Source of the DNA: Peromyscus leucopus
Lineage: Eukaryota; Chordata; Mammalia; Rodentia; Cricetidae
NCBI RefSeq assembly: GCF_004664715.2
Contig: NC_051070.1
Location: 68,514,200 to 68,578,199, forward strand
Length of the DNA stretch: 64,000 bases
Direction: 5' to 3'
The notes beneath the pieces were generated by a model. It had not been told where the DNA came from. It saw only the letters and a list, made by a program, of their open reading frames with translations, and did no database searches. This document shows, one piece after another, positions 35,359-46,557 of the stretch (position 1 is the first letter of the stretch; the number at the start of each line of letters is the position of its first letter). A program made the translations under genes and the position numbers.

Positions 35359-36464
35359 AATGAACTCCAGTTGACAATCCTATCTGGCTAAATCAGCAAC
35401 GGCATGAGCACTGAACTATCCTGTCCATTTTGCACACTGAAGGCTTTTCAGACACTTCTCTTGTGTGCAGGCAGTGGGCCACCGCAGTCAAACACAAAGT
35501 GTTTGCAATCTGTCCCAAGTCTCACATCTCCACAATCTTGCCATAATTCTTCATAGGATGGGCCGAGTGGTGATTAGAAGACAAAAGTGGGTAGATTCTT
35601 CCCATGAGAGCACCCCAAAAGGACTCTAGAGGTTCTGCTCAGTCTGTAAACCATGGAAAACTCACAGGAGGACAAGCACATGCCAGCACCTCCTGTTACC
35701 TGTTTGTTGTTATCTGCAGTGGCTGCCCCTCAAGCAACGGCTGTCCTAGTCAGAGATTGCAGCTCCACAGCTACCAGCAGCGATTTGGCTGCAAGGGCTG
35801 CAGCCTGAGGGGATTCTGTTCCCTCAGGACTCTTTCAAAGCTACGAAGGGAAACTTGATCTAAATCAAAGAACTCACAAGTAGTTGGAGGTGGAATTCTG
35901 CTCTTCCAGAGAAGCTGAATAGCAAGCAGCTAACCTTCTCCCTCTGCTGGCGTCTTCCAAAAAAACCCAGCATCCTTCCCTCAGCCTCCTCTTAAAAAAC
36001 CCTTGCTACACGGGGTTCCTCCCTACCACTTCCTGTCAGCTACCTGCTGACTCAGTCTCCTGCTCACAGGTTAATTTTATTTAATCAAATGCATCTTTGA
36101 ATTGTTAACAAAAGCAGTAGGAAAAAAATGCAACATGCTTTAAAATAATGTTCCCCAACAAGTACTGCTTACAGTTTGCTTTTCTGGAGAGCTGAGGATT
36201 ATTCTGGTGGTGTCCATGGCAGCAAGAGCTTAATATGTCTGAGGTTCAAGGTGAATCCTTGTCTGGTGCTCTATGTGGAGCCTGGATTAGGTCCTGGCTG
36301 ATGGGCTAGGACAGCACAAAGAAGTCCTCCATACACCAGGCTTTCAGGAAAGAATGCCTAAGGCTCTTACTGGCTCTGCCTCAGGGAAAGCTTCAGTCGG
36401 CCAGTCCAGCCCTCAACAATCTTGCCAGCACTGGATTTACATAAAAGAAAGGCGTGTGTCTAAC
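35359..36464. other. No gene recognised
   Basis: Sequence upstream of the Ooep retrocopy. No CpG-dense promoter and no recognised LTR in promoter orientation were seen within it. Confidence 0.45.
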
Positions 36465-36700
36465 ACAGTGGGCTCTTTCCATAAAGGACCAGATAGAGAT
36501 TTTAGATTTTCAAGGTCTTGTGGCTTCTGTTACAAGTATCCAACTGTGTATTGTAACTACCTAAGAGGTGAGGAAGTGGTCACAGACAGTGCGTGAATGA
36601 ACGGTATGGCTGTGCTCCAGTAAAATATCATCTGTAAAAACAGGCAGCAGGTGAGATTTGGTCTGTGCCTGGCAGCTGACAGTTGGTGACTCTTGTATTA
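36465..36700 (+). mobile_element. Ancient hAT-Charlie-type element fossil
   Basis: Text ataaaggaccagatagagat, gtcttgtggcttctgttaca, gaatgaacggtatggctgtg, tccagtaaaatatc and acaggcagcaggtgagattt matches in order a common eutherian non-autonomous hAT element. Terminal repeats are degraded. Confidence 0.6.
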
Positions 36701-36872
36701 AGACACTACAGTTTTTGAAACTAATCCATCATCACACAGTGCTATCTTAATCAGTCTGTTTTTCTGTTCAGTCACTATCAGTATTACTGAGTGGTATCCG
36801 GTTCAGAGTGGATTCTTGGTAATGAATGGAGGGAGAGCTTTGCAACACACAGACTGGCGTTTCTTGTTTGTT

Positions 36873-37030
36873 TGTTTGTGTTGTTGTTTTGAGACAGGGT
36901 TCCTCTGTGAAATACTCCTGGCTTTCCTGGAACTCACTCTGAAGACCAGGCTGGCCTCAAACTCACAGAGATCCACCTGCTTCTGCCTCCCGAGTGCTGG
37001 GATAGAAGGTGTGCGCCACCACCACCCAGC
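36873..37030 (-). repeat. B1 SINE, antisense
   Basis: Tail (TTTG)n, gagacagggttcctctgtga, then a body to gtgcgccaccaccacccagc. Flanking actggcgtttct / actggtgtttct is a likely duplication with one change. Confidence 0.9.
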
Positions 37031-37511
37031 TGGACTGGTGTTTCTATATGGACACAAAATCATGCTTCCAACCCAAACATGGTGGAAAGTCAGTGGGAGT
37101 TCCTTGCACAGAGCTGGAGCAATAAAAGAGTTGCCTCCTCCATAAAATAGGACAAGAAAAACTTTGTCCTTGGCTCTCTCTTGTCTTTAAGACTGGGTTC
37201 AATGTTCCTGACTTCCCATGACCAAGGACCAAGGATCACAGTGTCCTTTGGGGCACTTCATGTCCAAACATCCTCATAGGCTAAAAGGGGTAATCATATG
37301 CGTGTCTCCTCCACAAATTCATCTCATTCTTCAGTTACAGCACTTACCACACTGACAGGCTAAAATATCTCTCTCCTTACCAAACTGGACATAGAGACTA
37401 CATATACTGAGGTTATTAATACTGGTTATTAGACATTATCGCTGACCTAGACATAGCCAATCATAAATAACACAACTACTTGTATTTGTGTTTCCTATAA
37501 AGAGAAACCAG
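37031..37511. other. No gene recognised
   Basis: Unassigned sequence between two B1 copies. Confidence 0.5.
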
Positions 37512-37655
37512 GGCCGGGCAGTGGTGGCACACGCCTTTAATCCCAGCACTCAGGAGGCAAAGGCAGGCAGATCTGTGAGTTCAAGGCCAGCCTGGGCTAC
37601 AGAGTTAGTTCTAGGAAAGGCTCCAAAGCTACACAGAGAAACCCTGACTCAAAAC

Positions 37656-37692
<37 letters not shown>
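37512..37692 (+). repeat. B1 SINE with (GA)n tail
   Basis: Begins ggccgggcagtggtggcaca; the A-rich tail has turned into (GA)n at 37661-37691. Confidence 0.92.
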
Positions 37693-37693
<1 letters not shown>

Positions 37694-38819
37694 AATTCCT
37701 TTCGCCTCTAAAGCAGAACATCCTTGATCTCCTTGAGCCTAGAACAGCAGAGGTGTTTGGGGTCAACACAGAGCAAAGTGAAACAAGTCAATTCCGGAAA
37801 GGTTTGGGTTCTGCTAAGAGCATCTAAAAGCCACATGAACAAATACTGCATATTTCCAGAAAGATTCCACACTCAAGTGTTCACTCCATCTTCTCCACAA
37901 ACAAGCACACAAGTTTAAATCACATGCCTCTGTGGTTGTTCCGATCCAATTCCACTCTCTAGATAAGGACCCCGCCCTCCTGCTGCCAACTCCATCTTCT
38001 CAGCCCATCCTCCAGTACCCCATCTCCAAAGTGGAACCCCAGACTCTTCCCCACAGGCATCCTGGAGGACCACATGTCCATGCCCAGCTGTAGGCCTCTC
38101 CTTTGGACCCCTTAGAAGTAAAGACTCTGTAGTTTTTGTTGTTGTTGAAATCTAACTTTAAACCATGGTGGTCTGATAGAACGCAGGAGGTTATTCCAAT
38201 TGTTTTGTATCTGTTGACTGAACCTTTTTATTCACATAAGAACTCCAGAGTAGCGATGCTATCTCTACCCATGCCTGCAGCCTGCCAAAGACTTCCCTTC
38301 ATAATGAACTGTGATGGGGATGTGTAAGCCAAGTTGCTTTGGGTTATGATGTTTATCCCAGTAACAGGAAGTAAACCAGGACAGTAAACCAATTCTTAAC
38401 TTTTAGATTATGAAGTAGAGCACCCCATGATGGAATTCTCACAATAAAAATGTTCTGCAGGGGCAACCGTCTCTCTAGATAAATAGCACTAGAGTTCGGA
38501 TGAGGCCAATAAACAGACATTACCAGCATGGCCTGGGTCCCTTCCATTGCCACACAGGACCCTTTCTTCACTACCCACCCACACTGTTGGGACTGATGTA
38601 ATCACCTGCCTGCTTCTCTCCATATTTCCAGTGCAATTCCAAAACCCTTGTATCCTTAAACACCTTGGTTAGTTTCATAGCTTTCTTTTGTTTCCCTTTT
38701 GACATCACATAAATGAAAAATCACCCACTATGCACTCTTGTTTATTTTTGAAATGTTGCCATTTTACTCTATTCTGATTCGACTATATTGTGTATGTTTA
38801 TCGGAACTCTGTTCTCTAG
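37693..38819. other. Mostly unassigned; small L1 and MaLR pieces
   Basis: A short antisense L1-like piece near 38140-38225 (aaccatggtggtctgataga) is followed by a MaLR-like end near 38230-38385 (aatgaactgtgatggggatg). The rest is unassigned. Confidence 0.4.
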
Positions 38820-39195
38820 GGAATGACTTGGCCATTGACATCTGATTAGGCCTATTAAGACCCCCTGGTGGAGGAAGGGCGATCAGACTCTCACCTGAGA
38901 TTCCAGCCACCATTCTCTTCTCCCCTCACCGCACTCAAAGTGGGGCTTTGGGTGAGGCAGCTGCCCGAGAGGCACCCACACTCCCGTAAGTAACCCCCCA
39001 CCCAAGCTCCTACAGATGACCTCTTGTTCATGCTCCCTGTGGGCTGGTGACCACACTCCTGTAAACAATCCCTCACCCACACCTCTATAAGTAACCAAAT
39101 AAACGCATTGCTTTGCCAAGCTGAACAGGATGGAATTATTTCTTCGGTCCATCAATGCCCTATTTGGAGTGAACAGGCATTTCTTTCTGTCTCCT
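38820..39195. repeat. Possible LTR with internal duplication
   Basis: Two related blocks (cacactcccgtaagtaaccc and cacactcctgtaaacaatcc) precede ctataagtaaccaaataaac, a TATA/poly(A)-like pair typical of LTRs. Ends and family were not determined. Confidence 0.3.
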
Positions 39196-39650
39196 CCATA
39201 AGTCATACAATATGTTGTCAGTTCTTTCATTTTGATAGGGTAGTTATGAATAGACCACTTATTTATACATTTTACTGCTAATGGACGCTGGGCTGTTTCA
39301 GTGTGAGTCAGTTATAAGCAAAGCAATACAGGTGCATATAATTCGGTTGCCTAGGAACCAGATGAGGAATTACGGTTCCGGTAAGGGTATGGTCAAGCCA
39401 GCAGACAACACCATCACAATGGTGTCAGTTGCACTCCAATGGCAGTGTTGGGGGCTCCATTACTCCATATCTTCACCAACACAGGACATTCTCAGATGCA
39501 CCTTACCTTGTTTTTTTCTCCCAAATTTCCTGATTGCCTGAGCATATTTTTATAGGTTTATGGATATTTGGAAATCCTGTTTTGTAAAGCGTCTTTCACC
39601 CTGCCCTTTCCTTTTGTTATTTTGAGTTGTTTCTCCCATTTGAGACTTTC
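39196..39650 (-). mobile_element. Ancient L1 3' region, antisense
   Basis: Ordered L1M-like antisense text: tagttatgaatagaccactt, gctgggctgtttcagtgtga, actccatatcttcaccaaca, ggatatttggaaatcctgtt. Confidence 0.55.
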
Positions 39651-39689
39651 CAGGCGTTACAGTGTAGATATTCATGTTTCCCCAAAGAT

Positions 39690-40455
39690 TCCTGTGCTGG
39701 CAGTTGGTTCCCGAGGCACCCAGTGTTGACAGGCTAGGACTTCATGATTAATCCACTGATGAATTTAAATTTAAATACATTATTGTGGGTGGTGGAACTG
39801 TGGGTGGAAGGTGCAGCCTAGCTAGGGGAAGTGCGTCCTTGGAGCATACCCTGGGAAAATCTTCCTTGCCTCTGACATATTCATACCCTCCAACATATTC
39901 TCTCTTTCTCCTTCCAGTTACCATGAGGTGAACGGCTTTGCTCCAACAGCCTCCTTGCATGGAGTTCTGTGCTGTAGAATAATCCTTCTGTACACTGTGA
40001 ATGTGTATTGCTCTCATTGGTTTAATAAAGAGCCAACTGGCCAATAACAAGGCAAGAAGAGATTAGGAGGGAGAGCCAGACTGGAAGAATCCTGGGAAGA
40101 AGAAAGGTGGAGATGAACATGCCATGTTGAAAAAAGGCACTGCCACATAGTAGAGCATAGATAAGAAATATGGGTTAACTTAAGATGTAAGAACTGGTTA
40201 GTAACAAGCCTAAGCTATCAGCTGAGCATTTATAATTAATAATAAGTCTCTGTGTGATTATTTGGGAGCCAGCTGGCGGGACAGAGCTGACTGGAGGGAT
40301 AGAGACTTCTGCCAACAGTTCTGATTCACCACAGCCCGAGCACAACGAAGAGAAGTTGATTGCCAACTGCAGCCTGTGAAACTGAGCTAAAATAAATCCT
40401 TCCTCCCTTAATACCTTATATCAGGCATTTTGCTTTTCAACAATGAAAAACTAAC
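39690..40455 (+). mobile_element. MaLR-type LTR split by a class II LTR
   Basis: Left part: aaagattcctgtgctggcag, aatccactgatgaatttaaa, accatgaggtgaacggcttt. Right part: accacagcccgagcacaacg, gagctaaaataaatccttcc. The class II LTR at 39970-40317 divides it. Confidence 0.55.
39970..40317 (+). mobile_element. Solo class II-type LTR with 6-bp duplication
   Basis: Starts TGCTGTAGAATAATCC and ends TTCTGCCAACA. GTTCTG is repeated exactly at 39964-39969 and 40318-40323. Internal text: ggccaataacaaggcaagaa, gggttaacttaagatgtaag, aataagtctctgtgtgatta. Confidence 0.8.
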
Positions 40456-40494
40456 ATGCTGCAGGAGTTTGAGAAATGTCTCCCATAAGACATA

Positions 40495-40855
40495 ACATGC
40501 TGCAGGAGTTTGAAAAATGTCAGGCATTTGAATACTCGGTCCCCAGTTGGTGGTGGTGTTTGGGGATGTGTAGGAGGTGTGGCCTTCCCAGAGGAAGTAC
40601 GTCACTGCAAGTGGAATTTAAGAGAATAAAATCTTGCCTACTTCCATTTCTTTCTGTTTCATGCTTGCAGTTAAAGATGTGGGCTCTCAGCTCCTGCACC
40701 CGCCACCATGCCTGTCGCTTGTTACCATGCCTCCCCACCTTGATGGACTCTTGTCCCTCTGGAACCCTAGGCCAAAATCAACTCTTTCTTCCACAAGTTG
40801 CCTTGGTCATGGTGTTTTATCACAGCAACAGAAAAGTTTTCTTAATAGTGCATTT
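40495..40855 (+). mobile_element. ORR1-type MaLR LTR
   Basis: Contains cccagttggtggtggtgttt, tgtaggaggtgtggccttcc, gggctctcagctcctgcacc, tggtcatggtgttttatcac. The first 29 bp (aacatgctgcaggagtttga...) also occur just upstream at about 40453-40481, a small local duplication. Confidence 0.7.
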
Positions 40856-41296
40856 TGATTTTTTTTTAAGATGATACCAATTTCAACGTTAGATGTATTA
40901 ATCTTTTCAGGTGGTTGGCATTCTTGTATGCTGAAAAATATTTTCCTATCAGGAGTCTATAAATGTTTCTCCTAAAAGGTGCACTGGATGCTTCACTGGA
41001 CTTGATCAAGTTGCCCTAAGTATTTTATTTTAAATCCACCAAGGGAGTGTGAGTTATATTACTATCCTCGAGTGCTTACTCTCTGTCCCCCGGCAGCCTT
41101 CAAGTCCACGCAGCAGAGGCTTTCCCATGTATGCATGATGTGTGGTGACTTTCTCTCCTTCTCACCCCTGCCCCGGCTCTGCTCCTCCTTACTCTCCCCT
41201 TCTCCCTGGCATTGCACATACCCTCCCAGTAGCTCCCACCCTCGGCTCTTCAGCTCTACCTCCCCAGCCTTTACTCTCAGGGTTCTGCAGGTCCCC
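40856..41296. other. No gene recognised
   Basis: Includes a pyrimidine-rich stretch (41140-41290). Overlapping Pro/Ser frames are composition artefacts. Confidence 0.45.
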
Positions 41297-41660
41297 CAGC
41301 TGTCTTCGCCAGGGTTTCTACCGCTGTGATGAAACACCATGACCAAAAGCAAGTTGGAGAGGAAAGGGGTTATTTGGCTGACACTTTCACATTGTAGTGT
41401 ATCATTAAAGGAAGTCAGGGCAGGAACCTGGAGGCAGGAGCTGATGCAGAGGCCATGGAGGGGAGCTGCTTACTGGCTTGCTCCCCATGGCTTGCTCAGC
41501 CTGCTCTCTTATAGAACCCATGGGACCACCTACCCATGGATGGCACCACAATGGGCTGGGCCCTCCCCCATCAATTATTAGTTAAGAAAATACCCTACAG
41601 CTTGCCTGCAGCCCAATCTTATGGAAGCATTTTCTCAATGGAGGCTCTCCCTTCTCTTCA
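41297..41660 (-). mobile_element. MaLR-type LTR, antisense
   Basis: Same family as 23515-23899: gatgaaacaccatgaccaaa, gcaggaacctggaggcagga, tcagcctgctctcttataga, gggctgggccctcccccatc. Confidence 0.75.
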
Positions 41661-41661
41661 G

Positions 41662-41662
41662 T

Positions 41663-41721
<59 letters not shown>
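41662..41721. repeat. (GA)n microsatellite
   Basis: Nearly pure purine GA tract, one A interruption. Confidence 0.97.
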
Positions 41722-41724
<3 letters not shown>

Positions 41725-42204
41725 CTGGTGCTATCACTCTACTTATCTCCTGCCAAAGCCTCTCGGGTCATCTTTTATGCCTACAATAATCAAAGGCCTC
41801 AAGTGCCACTGCCATCGGAATAGCTGTGGGAACAGCCATTAGTTCTTAGCAGGGCTTGTGTCTTTAAAGTCAGGGTGTTTCTGTTGGTCCATTTGCTTGA
41901 CCATTTTCACAGCTTCATTTCGTACCCCACCCCAGTGGACTTAAGAGCCTTGGGGTTGGACTGGAAGAAAGATAAAGACAGTGCCAAGAGGGGTCACTGG
42001 GAGGTCTGAGATTCTTCCAGAACTGTGTGTTCAGCTGGGCACAGTCGCTGTTTTTTAGATCGTCTAAGTGGGTCCGGTTTAAGAGCGACTTCTGTGCTGT
42101 GATGGCACCGTGCACATTTCCAAATGTGTCACCGCAGTAAGGTGTCCCAGCTCCATCTGGATTTTTCTGCCCTCTGCGACAGCACTCAGAGGGGCTTGGG
42201 GTTC
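41722..42204. other. No gene identified; possible unidentified retrocopy
   Basis: The minus strand at 41880-42115 reads as fairly hydrophilic protein-like text in two frames (for example QKSLLNRTHLDDLKNSD). It might be a decayed processed copy, but I do not recognise the parent and no tail or duplication was found. Confidence 0.2.
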
Positions 42205-42282
42205 AGGGGTGTGCCTCAGTGAAAAAGCATTTGCATGGCGTGAATATGGCCTTGGGTTCGATCCCCAGCATTCCCTACTCTC
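42205..42282 (+). repeat. ID SINE (tRNA-Ala/BC1-derived)
   Basis: A-box-like gtgtgcctcagtgaaaaagc and B-box-like gggttcgatccccagcattc at ID spacing. Confidence 0.65.
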
Positions 42283-42583
42283 CAAAGAGCCACTGGAAAA
42301 AGCAGATAAGGGTCCTGGGAGAGTAGGACAGCCAGGGAAGGGGATTATAAGGAAGGGTGACAGTGTCACACCAATGAGTGATGGTGGAGCTGATTGTGTG
42401 AGAACAGAGGTTGGTGACAAGGACAGAGGGGCCCTAGAACTAGACTACATAGGGCATCTTAGGCGGCCTGGGACCCTCTGAAGCTCCCACATTTCCCAAG
42501 CTTCTTCGCTTTGTGGTAGGAACCTGGTTAGATTTGTTGCCACACGAGGAAGGCCATCACATTATCACGGTGACAGAGCTTAC

Positions 42584-42655
42584 CGCATGAGAACGGAAAC
42601 TTCCAGACCATGTTGACCCAGGGGCCAGAGAGCACTGGGAAACACTGAGTGATGT
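42584..42655 (-). CDS. Candidate coding exon (72 bp), gene not identified
   Basis: On the minus strand a pyrimidine-rich acceptor (ctcctcttctgcctctctggcag) and a donor GTAAGC bracket 72 nt with no stop in the frame set by the candidate exon at 44070-44167 (frame ...HHSVFPSALWPLGQHG...). This could be chance, since splice-like signals are frequent; see the separate finding. Confidence 0.22.
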
Positions 42656-42839
42656 CTGCCAGAGAGGCAGAAGAGGAGGATGCGGGACTGTCTGTCCAAT
42701 TCCTTTTGTAATGGCGGAGGACACTGAGCCCAGGCAGGTGCAGATAGTGGCCGAGGAGGGGTTCTTAGCAGGTATTCCCTCCTGACCAGTTTCACTTTTA
42801 GGAGGGAAGGCAGGGGATCTGGTGTCATCGCCCTTCTGG

Positions 42840-43125
42840 GATGAGATGCTGACCACTCTGGGTGTTAGGCAAGGTATCTCTTACCGGAATCTCAGGGCAC
42901 TCAAATGCTGGTGACAGATATGAAGAAGGAGCTCCTGGGGATGGGGACGGGGGGGGGGATGATTGGCTGCCCTTGGTTACTGTCACATGCCACCCGGATT
43001 CTAGCCAAGCCTTTCCTCCATTGTGTCCTCCCTGCCGTGATGAGCAGAAATCCCTTTGAAACCAAAATGAACCTTTTCTCCTCAAGTTGTCAGGGATTTT
43101 GGTCACAGAAATAAGAAAAGTAGGG
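42840..43125 (+). mobile_element. Probable MaLR LTR 3' part
   Basis: End text aaaccaaaatgaaccttttc, tgtcagggattttggtcaca and gaaataagaaaag is typical of a MaLR-type LTR end. A G-run lies at 42950-42958. Confidence 0.45.
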
Positions 43126-43494
43126 GGGCGGGCTTGCTGGGCCTTCAAGGTATGGAGGATAAACATGCTGGCTCCTGGTCACAAACCCAGATGAGTCTCT
43201 CAGTGCCCCCTGGGAATCACCAAGCAGAAGCAGCACGAAGCTGGGCTTGAAGAAAATCCAGGAGGACAGAGGCTATTTGCCCACTCTTGGCCCAAACAGA
43301 ACTGACCTAGGGAGGCCCACAGCAGATCCCGATGTAAACTGGCCACCTTCAGACAAGTCCCTTAATCTCTCTGGGCCTTAATTTCCTCTTTTGCTACACC
43401 GAGTTTCCAAGTCTTGTTTCTCGGTTGTTCTGGCTTCAAAGAACACTGGTGGTCTATAGTGCCCCCTGGTGTGAGGTTTGGAAAAATCTTTCTT
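43126..43494. other. No gene recognised
   Basis: Unassigned sequence between two MaLR-like remnants. Confidence 0.4.
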
Positions 43495-43730
43495 CTGTCT
43501 TTAGATAGCTTACTCTCCATGGCTTAGTCCGATTGCTTTCCAGGACCACAGGCCCAAGGATAGCACCAATCACAGGGAGCCAAGCTCGCCCACATGAATT
43601 ATTGATCAGGGAACTGCCCCCACTGACATGGCCACAGGCCGTTTTAATGGGGACAGCTCCCCAGCTGAGGTTCTCTCCTAAGTGACTCTAGATTGCGTCA
43701 AGTTAACAAAAACCCAGCAGCACATGTGGT
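43495..43730 (-). mobile_element. MaLR-type LTR remnant, antisense
   Basis: Contains caggccgttttaatggggac, gctgaggttctctcctaagt, ctagattgcgtcaagttaac. Confidence 0.45.
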
Positions 43731-44069
43731 TTTTAAATGTAAACACAATGATTGTCAACTTGGATTTTATCATTACATGGGCTCAGCGGTTGCCTCCCAC
43801 ACACCCTCGGTCCACTCCACAGCCCCGTCCCCAAGCTCCCCTCTCAGTGAGGTGCACACACAGCCGCAGTGACAACGAGCACCAGGGAGAATCTTCTGTG
43901 AGGAGACGCCGCCGGTGTCATAATGGGAAAGGAGCTTAACCAAGGCAGAAGCTTCCAGAAAATGGACTTCTAGGAGAAGGGATGGAGCGGAGAGTAAGGA
44001 GATGGAGGGAAAACAGGGGTGGGGTGGGGCAGGATCTCCTGGCAGAAGTGAACTCTTTAGGGAAGCTAC

Positions 44070-44167
44070 CTCAGGGGGTCCCGGTGCTGCCTCTCCTGCT
44101 GGGAAGCTCCAGTTCTCCACAGACACACAGATGGCCAGTCAGCAGCTCGATTTCCAGAGCACGTGAC
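44070..44167 (-). CDS. Candidate coding exon (98 bp), gene not identified
   Basis: The minus strand shows acceptor ...tccatgtccccag and donor GAG|GTAGCT around 98 nt that stay open in phase 0 (reading VTCSGNRAADWPSVCLWRTG...), the phase in which the upstream candidate exon at 44929-45090 ends. The donor is weak. Confidence 0.2.
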
Positions 44168-44514
44168 CTGGGGACATGGAGCCATCCATGAGAAGCCTGA
44201 GAAGTGGTCACCACCCGAGGACAGCGAGCACCACAGGAGAGAAATCCATTTATAGTAACCCGAGTTCCAAATCTCCCCCAAATAAACTAGGCTGACCACT
44301 GGCCAGGAGGAGCACACAGGGAGCACCGTTACCAGGGACTGAGGGTGAGCACTTGAGGTGGCACCACGTGGCCCTGCCCCTGGCAGGTGCCCCTGCCCTG
44401 CTTCTCAGAGGATAGAGCACATCAGAGATGACAGGAGACCTCCCCACCAAGGGCCACAGTCCCTTTCCTTATGTGGATCAAGAAATGTGGAGACGTGGCT
44501 CAGGAAGCGAGAAG

Positions 44515-44685
44515 GGGCTGGTGAGATGGTTCAGCAGGTAAACACTTGTTGTCCAACAATGCAGGCCTAGGTTCAATCCCCAGAACCTGCATAGAAAGCT
44601 AGAAGGATAGAGCCAAATGCACGAAGCTGTCCTCTGGCATCTACAAGAATGCCACAGTACTTCCCCATAGCGCTCACACACACAC

Positions 44686-44719
<34 letters not shown>

Positions 44720-44780
44720 GACTTCCACCACCACCACCATCATCAACCATCATGACCACCATCATCATCTAATAAATAAA
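44515..44780 (+). repeat. B3/B2-type SINE with (ATC)n tail
   Basis: Head ggggctggtgagatggttca gcaggtaaac and B box ggttcaatccccagaacctg; the tail is an ATC/ATCACC triplet array at about 44686-44770. Confidence 0.8.
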
Positions 44781-44928
44781 AATGCCAAGAGAAATGTTCC
44801 GGCACTTGGAACACACTCCTACCTCTCTCCTTGAGAAATTTCATTTCCTGGGCTCCTTCCTAAAGTGTCCCTGGTGAGAGCAGAGAACAAGGCTGCTTGG
44901 CGGGTGGGGGGCTCTCTTCCTCCCTCAC

Positions 44929-45090
44929 CCCAGCAGGCAGGATGGATTCCACCATGCCCAGGGTCTGAAAGCAGCTCAGGGCATGCAGAGCCATCAGGTC
45001 AGCCAGCGCCGCTCTGTCCTGGACATGCAAGGCCAGAGTGACTGCAGGGAGGAGCTGGGGGTTGGCCTGCTTCTCCAAACGACCCCAGAG
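44929..45090 (-). CDS. Candidate coding exon (162 bp), armadillo-like, gene not identified
   Basis: A pyrimidine-rich acceptor (cgagtcccttctccacag) ends at 45091 and a donor GTGAGG starts at 44928. Between them lie exactly 54 open codons, phase 0 to 0, reading a regular amphipathic helix pattern: LWGRLEKQ, NPQLLPAVTLALHVQD, AALADLMALHALSCFQTL, GMVESILPAG. By eye this resembles one alpha-helical (armadillo/HEAT) repeat, closest in feel to the armadillo region of CIP2A, but that is a memory-based impression. It may equally be an exon of a decayed paralogue. Confidence 0.35.
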
Positions 45091-45345
45091 CTGTGGAGAA
45101 GGGACTCGGGGATCTTTCCGGCCTGAGAATATCCAGAACACCTGGTTTGACGACCTCATCGGTGTTATTCACCGCACAGACTGGTCCAGGGTACAGTACA
45201 TTTAAAGCTTGCGTATCAGAGTCTTCTTTAATGAGTGGAGGTGAGAACTCACACACTGTAAACATTAGGTCTGTGCTGATGCTGGGGGAGGGAGAGAAGC
45301 TGAGGACCGGGAGTGGCTGATGGCCATAATGGGGCCAGTGAGGGA

Positions 45346-45650
45346 AGGAGCACAGCTTGTGAGGGAGCACAGCTTTTGTGGGAGCACAGCTTGTGAAGGA
45401 GCACAGCTTGTGAGGGAGCACAGCTTTGAGGGAGCACAGCTTGTGAAGGAGCATGGCTAGTGTGGGAGCACAGCTTGTGAGGGAGCACAGCTTGTGAGGA
45501 GCACAGCTTATGAAGGAGCACAGCTTATGAGGGAGCACAGCTTATGAGGGAGCACAGCTTATGAAGGAGCACAGCTTGTGTGGGAGCACAGCTTGTGTGG
45601 GAGCACAGCTTGTGTGGGAGCACAGCTTGTGAGGGAGCACAGCTTGTTTG
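45346..45650. repeat. 17-bp minisatellite, 18 copies
   Basis: Tandem AGCACAGCTTGTGAGGG with variants (TATGAGGG, TGTGTGGG, two 16-bp units). I count 18 units. The minus-strand HKLCS frames through it are artefacts of the repeat. Confidence 0.95.
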
Positions 45651-46552
45651 AAGATCATCACCTGACCAAGCCCCTCAGCACGGGATTAAGGTCAGCCATG
45701 TATGCAGTCTCTGGTGAGGCCCGAGATCCATCTGGACTCTGTCCCTCAGCCCCTCTCCCTGTAATGTGGTCACGTTATGGTTCATGTTTTGTGGCTTTCA
45801 GTGGCTGTTCACTGTGTGAGGCCATCCTAAGCCAGACACCAAGCAGTCAATGGCAAAGCCAGTCCTGTGGGCAGAGGTGCTGATGGCTTTATCCCTCCCA
45901 TCATGCCCCTGGAGGCCTGCTGGTGAGACATTACAGCCATTCCCCAGTGTCCAGTCTCAAATCCTCAAGGCAGGAAAGGGGAAATATCAGCAGCTGAGTG
46001 ACTACACTGTCCTGTCACAGAGACACACTCATATTTTACAAAGGCCCTGAATAAACAAGCTTGGAACCCAGATTCCAATCTGAATCAGGATGCAAACTAT
46101 CGGCTCTTTCCACTGTCTGCTGTGGCTTCTGGGAAAGCAGGACACTAGAGACAAAATTCATTTGGGGAAAGTTCACCATCTCTGGAGCTGAACTGCAATG
46201 CAGAAAGGGTCTGTAGATTTCACTCCGCCATGGGGATCCAAATGACTCCAGACATGTGCAAGCCATGGGCTGCCATGTATTTACCCTTCTGCTCATCCAG
46301 CGATGGCAACCATTTTGTTAGTCACTAAATGAGGCAGGTATCTTCAAGGGCAAACTAGTATTAACGTACCTTCAAAAGGGCCTACCCTTTCTCAGCTAAA
46401 ATTTCATAATACACGCTGAACTTGCCCAAGGGGCATTCTTGTCCACCACTTTAATCTTTTAAACACGGTGCTCCATGACCTTAAATTGGGTGTGCTTGGG
46501 AATTACACCTTAACTGAGCATACTTAGGCATATAACAATTGCCATATGTGTA
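45651..46552. other. No gene recognised
   Basis: Unassigned sequence to the right of the minisatellite. Short frames only. Confidence 0.45.
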
Positions 46553-46557
46553 GGCTC

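Noticed and set aside
44999..45538. 179-codon minus frame with HKLCS repeats
   Set aside because: Runs through the 17-bp minisatellite; repeat translation, not a protein gene.
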